Of a stretch of 5,281 nucleotides of DNA, positions 1-5,281 are shown piece after piece. The DNA comes from an uncultured Bacteroidales bacterium. Its GTDB lineage: Bacteria > Bacteroidota > Bacteroidia > Bacteroidales > Bacteroidaceae. Position 1 is the first letter of the stretch; each line of letters begins with the position of its first letter. The stretch is from contig CALEFD010000080.1 of the NCBI GenBank assembly GCA_937876995.1, positions 1-5,281 on the forward strand. The letters run 5' to 3'. The notes under the pieces were generated by a model, which was not told the DNA's origin, made no database searches, and saw only the letters and a program-made list of their open reading frames with translations. A program made the position numbers and the translations under genes.

Positions 1-90
1 AATCTAGGAAATTCTCATTTTCTTATATTCACAAAATCAGTTTCTATTGGTTGCATTTATTGGTCATAATTAACGTTGATTTTAGTTCTC

Positions 91-1245
91 TTACTCTAAC
101 TTAAAATAGTATTGTACAATTAATGGATTCTGATTATTAGAAAAACAATTATAGTAGTCTAATGCTGTACTATATAATTCAGTCTGTTTTCTCTTATCCG
201 TAATAGAATTAAAGGTGTTCACCCAAAGGTCCGGGTATATAACACCAATAAAACAACCATTATAACTATTAAAAAGAATAGGGAGAATTGTATGGTCATA
301 AAACAATACGTCATCAATATATGTATCACTATCAAAGTAGTAACACTCGTCATATTTTGTATCTACAAACATCAAATATTGTGCATCTTCTGAAACAGAA
401 GGACATTGTAAACTAATTGCATATAATGAATCTGTATTATACACATCAAGTATTTTTGCACTTCCTTTAGTGTCAAATAACATCGTTGTACCAAAGAAAC
501 TCACCTCATCTAATCCAGTTATATCAAAATTGTATTTGCCAAAATCAAATGATAACGACTTTTCCAGTTTGCCATTTGCAGAGATACTGTAATAGTCATT
601 ATAGAACGGGATTTTATAATGCACTCTATCTCCTAATTTAATAAATGGTTGAACTACAGGCTCGGTAAACAATTGTTCAAATTCAAAAAACGTATCTATT
701 ATTTTGCCTGAATTGATATCAATAGTCCTTAATCTTGCTCCTTCACTTCCACTACATTTTATAGCAAGCGTATCGTTATTTAAAAACTCTATGTTTTCTG
801 GATAATAATCCACGTTTATTGTCTTATGAAAGACACCATTTAACTTATTGAAAAGTAGTATTTTTTGTCCAACTATATCAGCAATAGCTATATGATTGTC
901 TGAGACACAGAAATCACTTAATTCTAAATAATCGGAAGAAGAACGTCCAATTCTTTTAATGCTGTAGCTCTGTTCACCATTCCAATTAAAATGATATAAT
1001 ATACTGTTACTAACAATATAAATACCAGTGCTATCACAACACAACTTATCAACTATTCCTATTAGATCCGAATTGAAATCAAGCGGAATAATAGCAATAC
1101 TATCACACACCTGCGATAAATTGGTTATAACATTGCTTCTATCAAGGTCACAATTCACTACATAATTGGATTCTTCAGTTTTTAATCCACATGAAACTAA
1201 TGAAAATAAAAAAACACACACTATCGATATTATTCTAGGAAACAT
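91..1245 (-). CDS. 6-bladed beta-propeller lipoprotein, diverged (DUF5128-like)
   Basis: A complete 384-aa lipoprotein with an ATG start. The signal peptide is residues 1-18 (ending FSLVS), with Cys19 as the anchor. Family landmarks are ITNLSQVCDSIAIIPLD followed by LIGIVDKL (40-68), the blade strands IYIVSNSILYHFNWNGE (75-91) and IAIADIVGQKILLFN (119-133), and the C-terminal NPLIVQYYFKL (373-383). These correspond to the same landmarks in the propeller two genes upstream, so the two are paralogues. The loop normally seen as GxGxGEY in this family, present upstream as GRGRGEY, is here GRSSSDY (100-106). It has therefore lost two glycines and exchanged Glu for Asp. The stop is TAA at 91. It is the last gene of the downstream group; no further gene in this direction is visible in the remaining 90 nt. 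Family placement is good but less clear-cut than for its paralogue; the function is unknown. Confidence 0.83.
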   Translation of the reverse strand: MFPRIISIVCVFLFSLVSCGLKTEESNYVVNCDLDRSNVITNLSQVCDSIAIIPLDFNSDLIGIVDKLCCDSTGIYIVSNSILYHFNWNGEQSYSIKRIGRSSSDYLELSDFCVSDNHIAIADIVGQKILLFNKLNGVFHKTINVDYYPENIEFLNNDTLAIKCSGSEGARLRTIDINSGKIIDTFFEFEQLFTEPVVQPFIKLGDRVHYKIPFYNDYYSISANGKLEKSLSFDFGKYNFDITGLDEVSFFGTTMLFDTKGSAKILDVYNTDSLYAISLQCPSVSEDAQYLMFVDTKYDECYYFDSDTYIDDVLFYDHTILPILFNSYNGCFIGVIYPDLWVNTFNSITDKRKQTELYSTALDYYNCFSNNQNPLIVQYYFKLE

Positions 1246-1253
1246 AACTGTTA

Positions 1254-1622
1254 CTATTTTTTTATCAAAACAACTCTTTGAATATACTTGTTGTCATCGA
1301 TTGCTAATTCTATACGCTTATCACTACTGGTAATATAAAATATTCTTGAATCCGATTTGTTTTTCAAATGTATCATACCATCCTTTATTCTATATTTATA
1401 TTGTTCACTATCAAAGCAATTAAAATTGAAATCTCCGTTAATCTGTAATGATTTATCGGAAAAAACAAACACTGGGGATGATGTAACTGTAACACCTTCA
1501 GCCACAGCTTCATTGGTAAGCGTAAACCCCATAACCATATATTCACCTTCTAATGTAGTATGTTTGCAACTTGAGAGGGTCAACAATGAAATTATAACAA
1601 AAAATACTGATAAAATCTTCAT
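1254..1622 (-). CDS. small all-beta lipoprotein, possibly lipocalin-like
   Basis: A 122-aa lipoprotein that I cannot place in a named family. The signal peptide is residues 1-18 (MKILS, hydrophobic core, ending LTLSS), with Cys19 as the lipidation site. The mature part is about 100 residues and reads as seven or eight short beta strands with no helices: LEGEYMVMGF (24-33), PVFVFSD (50-56), SLQINGDF (58-65), YKYRIKDGMIHLKN (75-88), SRIFYIT (92-98), KRIELAID (102-109) and YIQRVVLIKK (113-122). The opening LxGxY strand followed by alternating strands recalls small lipocalin-like lipoproteins of Bacteroidetes, but this is a pattern-level resemblance only. The ATG is 8 nt after the upstream propeller's stop, and its own stop is 8 nt before the next propeller's ATG, so it is very likely co-transcribed and co-translated with both. 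A role as a partner of the propellers is inference. Confidence 0.8.
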   Translation of the reverse strand: MKILSVFFVIISLLTLSSCKHTTLEGEYMVMGFTLTNEAVAEGVTVTSSPVFVFSDKSLQINGDFNFNCFDSEQYKYRIKDGMIHLKNKSDSRIFYITSSDKRIELAIDDNKYIQRVVLIKK

Positions 1623-1630
1623 AATTAATA

Positions 1631-2770
1631 CTATTTAGTTAATCTGCATATTGCTATTACAGGATTAGAATTACTATCTATTGTAGGAAATTGTTCCATC
1701 AACAATTGGTACGACAATATCATATCCACGCTTATTATGTTGATAAATGCTTCAGAAGTAGTTGTTATTACCGTACCTACAAACGGCATATCATCAATCA
1801 CTTCATCATCGTTAGATAATATATAATAACTTGCGTTAGTCCGTTTATTGTAAAGCATAGTAGGATTATCTATCATATCATATACGCTCAATAGCACCCA
1901 ACTATCAGTTTCACAATAGTTTACAATAGAATAAACCTTCCCCTTATTTTCTTCGTTGGTGGTAGGCAAAGGATTTCTCCTAATACGTTTGGGAATCTTT
2001 ATTCCGGTATGTACTTTATATGACGCGACAATAGTATCACTACTTATATGATACAAATAACTATTATCTTCAGGACCTTTCACATAAACTTTGTTACCTA
2101 TATGTCTAAAATATGATGGAATAATACCACTTGAATATTTAAAATTAGCATCAATCTCAACCAATTGTTTTTTGAAAGCGCCTAAAGAATCACACTGCCA
2201 AATACCTCTTCTTGCACCTTTCATATAGTCATAGGTCAAAAACAGATAATCGCCATTGTCTAAAAGAGCAAAATCTCTGGGAACATCTTCTTCTATTTTG
2301 AAACTATATAAGAATTCATCATTTGACGAATATACAAGCATCTTAGAACTTGATACATCATAAACTGAAACATTTCCATTTCTTGTATCAACATCAAAAG
2401 TGGTTATTGTTATATATTCACCACGACCTCTACCAACATGATGATACTTTTGAATAAGTTCACCGCTGTAATTATATTGATATATAGTACTGCTGAAACG
2501 ATCGTAGATATAAAGATATTTGTCGGTCGCTCTAACTTCTGTTATCTCACCTATTAAAACAGATTGTTCAACATCGTCTAATAAAACATATTGCACACTA
2601 TCGTAAACAGACGACATACGCAATGGTTCATCGTTATGTTTATTAATCAGCTTACAATTTACATATATATTACGCATATCATCATCAATACCAATACTGT
2701 TTGATTTGTTAGAACAAGATGTTACTGTGAACAAAAGAAAAAAAGAATAAAGTCTAATAAAATTTTTCAC
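1631..2770 (-). CDS. 6-bladed beta-propeller lipoprotein (DUF5128-like), GTG start
   Basis: A complete 379-aa lipoprotein starting with GTG. A TGA lies two codons upstream in frame, and there is no ATG before the signal peptide, so GTG is the only start that preserves it. The signal is residues 1-18 (ending FTVTS), with Cys19 lipidated. The N-terminal LRMSSVYDSVQYVLLDD...VLIGEI (50-76) and the glycine loop GRGRGEY (113-119) match the Bacteroidales 6-bladed beta-propeller family (Pfam PF17170, from memory). So does the C-terminal NPVIAICRLTK (369-379). Repeated segments of the type YIYDRFSSTIYQYNYSGEL (87-105) and VSVYDVSSSKMLVYS (134-148) are individual blades. The length is typical of the family. 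No function is established for this type of protein and there is no catalytic motif. It heads the downstream gene group, behind its own promoter, and is followed after 8 nt by a small lipoprotein. Confidence 0.88.
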   Translation of the reverse strand: MKNFIRLYSFFLLFTVTSCSNKSNSIGIDDDMRNIYVNCKLINKHNDEPLRMSSVYDSVQYVLLDDVEQSVLIGEITEVRATDKYLYIYDRFSSTIYQYNYSGELIQKYHHVGRGRGEYITITTFDVDTRNGNVSVYDVSSSKMLVYSSNDEFLYSFKIEEDVPRDFALLDNGDYLFLTYDYMKGARRGIWQCDSLGAFKKQLVEIDANFKYSSGIIPSYFRHIGNKVYVKGPEDNSYLYHISSDTIVASYKVHTGIKIPKRIRRNPLPTTNEENKGKVYSIVNYCETDSWVLLSVYDMIDNPTMLYNKRTNASYYILSNDDEVIDDMPFVGTVITTTSEAFINIISVDMILSYQLLMEQFPTIDSNSNPVIAICRLTK

Positions 2771-2803
2771 ACTTCAATATCTTAAACAGGTTAATTACAA
2801 CGA

Positions 2804-2835
2804 CAAATATACAACTAAAGACTATAGTAGCCAAT
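2804..2835 (-). promoter_or_regulatory. Bacteroidetes-type promoter for the downstream lipoprotein operon
   Basis: Read on the minus strand, TATATTTG at 2811 to 2804 is a full match to the -7 consensus TAnnTTTG. An ATTG/TTGG element at 2835 to 2831 lies 19-20 nt upstream, matching the usual -33 spacing, although the box itself is imperfect. Transcription would start at roughly 2797-2800, leaving a 5' leader of about 27-30 nt before the GTG at 2770. It sits in the only sizeable gap between genes, which supports it as a true promoter. Confidence 0.7.
2821..2828. repeat. short palindrome in the promoter spacer
   Basis: ACTATAGT is a perfect 8-bp palindrome lying between the -33 and -7 elements of the promoter. 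That is a position where a bound regulator would interfere with RNA polymerase. In such AT-rich DNA it may be chance, and no regulator gene is present in the window. Confidence 0.25.
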
Positions 2836-2863
2836 CAAATCATAAAAAATCAACTAAAAATAC

Positions 2864-2880
2864 AAGTTTTTATGCAACTT
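2864..2880 (-). terminator. weak AT-rich hairpin, possible end of the upstream transcript
   Basis: On the minus strand AAGTT (2880-2876), a 7-nt loop and AACTT (2868-2864) form a 5-bp stem, followed shortly by a T-rich run (around 2861-2855). It lies after the stop of the small lipoprotein gene and before the next promoter, the position expected for a terminator. The stem is short and all but one pair is A-T, so this is only a candidate. Confidence 0.25.
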
Positions 2881-2900
2881 TTATTATTTGAGTGACTAAA

Positions 2901-3062
2901 TCAGAATGCCGCAAAGGCGGAATCGCCCGGCTGAACGATTCCCACCTTTTTGGCACTACTAACAACATCAACATCGTGTGCTATCTTGCTACAACCTGAG
3001 AACATCGAAAACAGGATTGCAGCAAGTGGTAACAGTTTATATGATGAACAGAGCCGTCTCAT
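2901..3062 (-). CDS. very small lipoprotein, 53 aa (30-residue mature peptide)
   Basis: A short predicted lipoprotein that I do not recognise. I chose the ATG at 3062 because it gives a normal lipoprotein signal peptide: MRR, then a basic and polar stretch, the core LLPLAAILFSMFSG, and Cys24. An in-frame ATG at 3122 would give 73 aa, but it adds 20 mostly polar residues ahead of the signal and overlaps the upstream gene by 14 nt. From 3062 the gap to the upstream stop is 46 nt. After processing only 30 residues remain, starting CSKIAHDVDVV, with a Lys pair in the middle and ending QPGDSAFAAF. It follows two BF3164-type propellers. In Bacteroides that family is often accompanied by short NVEALA peptides, but no NVEALA motif is present here. 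The last 40 nt are GC-rich and hairpin-forming, unlike the neighbours. It could be a genuine lipopeptide, a fast-diverging partner of the propellers, or the remnant of a longer gene. Confidence 0.6.
   Translation of the reverse strand: MRRLCSSYKLLPLAAILFSMFSGCSKIAHDVDVVSSAKKVGIVQPGDSAFAAF
2909..2942 (-). repeat. overlapping GC-rich inverted repeats at the 3' end of the small lipoprotein gene
   Basis: GGAATCG (2919-2925) and CGATTCC (2936-2942) form a perfect 7-bp inverted repeat with a 10-nt loop. CCGC (2909-2912) and GCGG (2917-2920) form a second hairpin, sharing two bases with the first. GGCG (2916-2919) and CGCC (2924-2927) form a third that is incompatible with the first. All lie inside the coding sequence, just before the TGA at 2901-2903. 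This patch is far more GC-rich than the surrounding DNA. It may fold in the mRNA as a 3'-end or attenuation structure, but there is no strong U-tract after it. Confidence 0.5.
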
Positions 3063-3108
3063 TACAATAACACTTAAATGTTTATTTGTAAAAATACAGC
3101 TAATTCTA

Positions 3109-4161
3109 TTAGAGTATTCCATTTAGATTGAACTTGTAGATTTTATCTGTTAATCTGTTTATGCCATAAAGTACGTTACTACGTTCATCGTATGCAATGC
3201 GCTGCACTACATTGCCTAACATAAAACTACCCAAACAATTACCATCCCAATCTACCATTACAACTGCATCAGTCTTCATGCCAATATCATACGTCACTAT
3301 AAAGAAACTATTTGTGGTCGTACAATCCGAAAATTTAAACCCCCAATCTATAGGAACTAATGAATCAAAAGAATCTGTATTTTGCTGATGTAATGCATAA
3401 TACTTTTGATAGTCTAAATCAAATACAAGTACATAATCCATATATGATAATGGTTGAATAACTATATTTCTATGTGGATGCTTACTTAGTATTCCATCTA
3501 CATATCTTGAACGGGTACCCTCGCTATCCATTCCATTCATAGGTTTTCTATAAACAGATATTTCTTTAGTTTCTTCAACATCTGTTAGAAAATACCTACC
3601 TATCAAAATACTTTTATGTATAGTGCCGGGAAAACTATACTTATATTCAAATTTATCAACATTATTATTATTTAATAACACAAAATTACCTTCCTCAATA
3701 GACAAACAGTTTTCTGCACTAATCATTACTGTTCGCTGTTGCTCTATTGATGCGGTTATGTCTATCTCTTTAAGAATGCTATAATCAACCACTGGCATAA
3801 TTATATGGCCGTCTCTTTCATAGATCTGTTTCGATGTATTAGTTAAAATACCGGAAGCCACCTCACTCTTTGCCCTGCCAGACGGTGCTATATTAGCAAG
3901 TTGTGTATAGCTATTGAGGCTAAACACTTGAATGTGATGTGCAGGATTGTTTGTTAAAACTATAATAAGGGAATCATATATAATAATATCGTCACACCCC
4001 ATTGCATCTAATTCAATCTCTTCTCCTTGAACGGTTGGCATATTATCAGTAAGGAAATTTACTTCACGTATTTCATGTCTGTAACATGATTTTTCACCGC
4101 ATGCACAAATCAAAATAGATAAGCAAACTACATAAAACAATAAATTAATTTTTGCTCTCAT
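3109..4161 (-). CDS. TolB-like/BF3164-type 6-bladed propeller lipoprotein
   Basis: A complete 350-aa lipoprotein of unknown function with an ATG start. Residues 1-20 form a signal peptide ending LICA, with Cys21 as the predicted lipid-attachment residue. The mature part is predicted beta-propeller. Visible family motifs are REVNFL (32-37), IYDSLIIVLTNNP (61-73), GRAKSE (95-100), DITASIEQ (134-141), KHPHRNIV (227-234), SYMDYVLVFDLD (239-250), DWDGN (304-308), IAYDERSN (322-329) and the C-terminal FNLNGIL. All of these except the start have a counterpart in the gene just upstream, so the pair is a tandem duplication that has diverged strongly between the motifs. There is no catalytic signature, so a binding, sensing or scaffolding role in the periplasm or at the cell surface is inferred. 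A short Asn run (165-168) is encoded by a small ATT repeat. The start lies 3 nt after an inverted repeat. Confidence 0.88.
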   Translation of the reverse strand: MRAKINLLFYVVCLSILICACGEKSCYRHEIREVNFLTDNMPTVQGEEIELDAMGCDDIIIYDSLIIVLTNNPAHHIQVFSLNSYTQLANIAPSGRAKSEVASGILTNTSKQIYERDGHIIMPVVDYSILKEIDITASIEQQRTVMISAENCLSIEEGNFVLLNNNNVDKFEYKYSFPGTIHKSILIGRYFLTDVEETKEISVYRKPMNGMDSEGTRSRYVDGILSKHPHRNIVIQPLSYMDYVLVFDLDYQKYYALHQQNTDSFDSLVPIDWGFKFSDCTTTNSFFIVTYDIGMKTDAVVMVDWDGNCLGSFMLGNVVQRIAYDERSNVLYGINRLTDKIYKFNLNGIL

Positions 4162-4164
4162 AAG

Positions 4165-4198
4165 TAATTGTTTAATAATCTCGTTTTTTAAACAGTTA
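4165..4198 (-). repeat. inverted repeat filling the gap between the tandem propeller genes
   Basis: On the plus strand TAATTGTTTAA (4165-4175) and TTAAACAGTTA (4188-4198) are inverted copies that match at 10 of 11 positions, with a 12-nt loop. The repeat occupies nearly the whole 38-nt gap and ends 3 nt before the ATG at 4161. In RNA it would form an AT-rich stem that could cover the ribosome-binding region or act as a processing or stability element. It could also be a protein-binding dyad. It has no T-tract typical of a terminator in the direction of transcription. Confidence 0.55.
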
Positions 4199-4199
4199 T

Positions 4200-5281
4200 C
4201 TATGGAAGTAAACCCGACAAATCATACGCATAAAGTTGTTCTTTTTGTGTAGTAAATGTGTATAAGGTTTTGTTCTTCTCATCGTACGCTAAAGAAATGC
4301 TATTCCGGTCCATTTTAAAACCTTTTATATAATTTCCTTCCCAATCAAAAACTAGTAGTTCAGGATGCCATGTATTATCTTCTTGCAATATATTAGCGTA
4401 TTCTCCGTCTCTATAAAAAATAAACACATATTCTTCAGTAGGAAGACATGAGGTAAAAGTCCTTATCCAAGGTTCCTGGTTGACATACAAATCTTCATGT
4501 GTTGTTGAACCTTTTTGATGAACAGCAAAATAGTGGTTTTTATCAAAATCCATAAATAATAGATAATCCATATAGGAAAAATAATTTACAACAATATTCT
4601 TTGACGGATGTTTCTCAACACCCCCATAGTATGGATCATCTACAAAACCTTCATCGGCTACTTGTGTAGGAGCATTAAAGAACTTTAATTCGGTATGTTT
4701 ATCACCTTTTACTAAAGTATATTTTACGCGCGGGTATTTAGTATCATCCTCTATTTCCGGATTATCGTATCTTGGTATATAATCTAAAGTATTGTCTATA
4801 TCGTTATTAATAAATGCCACTTTACCTGATTGATAAAAAGGTCTCATTTTTGTACGTGTTATAACTGCGCTACCCTGCTCCAATGAAGATGTAACATCCA
4901 TTTCACACATTTTCATAAAACCATCTACTATAAGTAAAAATTGATGACCATCCTTAGTGAAGGGCTGGACAAGCTCTGCAAGCGTCATTTCATTCTGCGC
5001 GCGACCTCGTTTACAAAATGAGCCAAGCTTGTTTAGCGTGTTATTGATACTATAAATTTCCAATAATCCTTCTGGATTAGAAGTAGAAACAAACAATAAT
5101 GTATCATAAATCATTATTTGTTGTCCACCCATTATTTCTCTTACGAATGTACCTTCTATAACTTCACCAGTTTTATTTAAGTAATCGACTTCCCTAACAT
5201 CTTTCACCTGAATGATAGGACTGTTACTCATATCCTTGCAGCACATAAGCAAAAATGTTACTGCTACAACACATAGATTTC
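4200..5281 (-). CDS. TolB-like/BF3164-type 6-bladed propeller lipoprotein (5' partial)
   Basis: This is a predicted envelope-anchored beta-propeller lipoprotein of unknown role. The reading frame stays open to the window edge, so the true start lies beyond 5281. The TTG at 5252 is an internal Leu codon, because the codons upstream of it encode the signal-peptide core NLCVVAVTFLLM, followed by Cys-Cys-Lys-Asp. One of the two Cys residues should be lipidated. Family hallmarks seen in order are REVDYL near the N-terminus, IYDTLLFVSTSNP, a GRAQNE loop, DVTSSLEQ, KHPSKNIVV followed by YFSYMDYLLFMDFD, VFDWEGN, LAYDEKN, and a final YDLSGLLP. These repeat-like strands ending in D-x-x-G turns fit a 6-bladed propeller (Pfam TolB_like, from memory). 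It ends with TAG, 38 nt before the next gene, which is a diverged paralogue with the same motifs. Assignment to the family is firm; the function is unknown. Confidence 0.85.
   Translation of the reverse strand, partial: NLCVVAVTFLLMCCKDMSNSPIIQVKDVREVDYLNKTGEVIEGTFVREIMGGQQIMIYDTLLFVSTSNPEGLLEIYSINNTLNKLGSFCKRGRAQNEMTLAELVQPFTKDGHQFLLIVDGFMKMCEMDVTSSLEQGSAVITRTKMRPFYQSGKVAFINNDIDNTLDYIPRYDNPEIEDDTKYPRVKYTLVKGDKHTELKFFNAPTQVADEGFVDDPYYGGVEKHPSKNIVVNYFSYMDYLLFMDFDKNHYFAVHQKGSTTHEDLYVNQEPWIRTFTSCLPTEEYVFIFYRDGEYANILQEDNTWHPELLVFDWEGNYIKGFKMDRNSISLAYDEKNKTLYTFTTQKEQLYAYDLSGLLP

Noticed and set aside
33..83. Inverted repeat AAAATCA (33-39) / TGATTTT (77-83) after the last gene, as a terminator
   Set aside because: The 37-nt loop and weak 7-bp AT stem without a following T-tract do not make a credible terminator.
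1..90. Short ATG-initiated frames on the minus strand past the last gene, and the TATTGGT direct repeat (45-51, 58-64)
   Set aside because: The frames end after 4 to 13 codons and show no features. A 7-bp repeat in AT-rich DNA is likely chance.
1357..1638. Plus-strand open reading frame of 93 codons
   Set aside because: It lies antisense to the 122-aa lipoprotein gene and the gap beside it, has no recognisable domain or signal, and no promoter or upstream context on that strand. It is a shadow of the real gene.
2901..3062. Assignment of the small lipoprotein to the NVEALA peptide family
   Set aside because: The neighbourhood fits, but the sequence has no NVEALA motif and has a lipoprotein cysteine, so the family name cannot be supported.
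2901..3122. Longer 73-aa version of the small lipoprotein starting at 3122
   Set aside because: It adds 20 mostly polar residues before the signal peptide and overlaps the upstream gene by 14 nt. The ATG at 3062 gives a normal lipoprotein signal. It remains possible if translation is coupled.
3197..3388. Plus-strand open reading frame of 63 codons
   Set aside because: It is fully antisense to a well-supported propeller lipoprotein gene, with low-complexity composition and no family features.
3661..3672. ATT trinucleotide run as a phase-variable repeat
   Set aside because: There are only four units and slippage would keep the frame, changing only the number of Asn residues in a loop, so it is not a switch.

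Overview
The window comes from an AT-rich genome (roughly one third G+C by eye). It is most likely a member of the Bacteroidales (Bacteroides, Phocaeicola, Prevotella or a relative). The evidence is threefold: the encoded families are largely confined to that group, the genes lack clear Shine-Dalgarno sequences, and the one convincing promoter carries the Bacteroidetes -7 element TAnnTTTG. All six genes lie on the minus strand, so transcription runs from high to low coordinates.

Upstream group (about 5281 to 2901): two tandem, diverged lipoproteins of the TolB-like / BF3164-type 6-bladed propeller family. The first runs off the window edge, so its start codon is not visible. They are separated by a 38-nt gap that is almost entirely an inverted repeat. 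A very small predicted lipoprotein follows, with only 30 residues after the lipid-attachment cysteine. Its 3' end is unusually GC-rich and holds several overlapping hairpins.

Intergenic region 2771-2900 (130 bp): it contains a weak AT-rich hairpin and then a good Bacteroidetes promoter that should drive the second group.

Downstream group (2770 to 91): a 6-bladed beta-propeller lipoprotein starting with GTG, a small all-beta (possibly lipocalin-like) lipoprotein of 122 aa, and a second, diverged 6-bladed beta-propeller lipoprotein. Both internal gaps are exactly 8 nt, so this looks like one tightly coupled transcription unit. Positions 1-90 hold no gene or convincing terminator that I can see.

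Taken together, every gene encodes a signal peptide with a lipoprotein cysteine, and four of the six products are predicted beta-propellers. No enzyme, transporter, regulator or mobile-element gene is visible. The likely picture is a set of envelope-anchored sensing, scaffolding or binding proteins accompanied by one short lipopeptide. No member has a function I can assign with confidence. A link to secreted short peptides, by analogy with the NVEALA peptides often found beside BF3164-type propellers in Bacteroides, is inference only.
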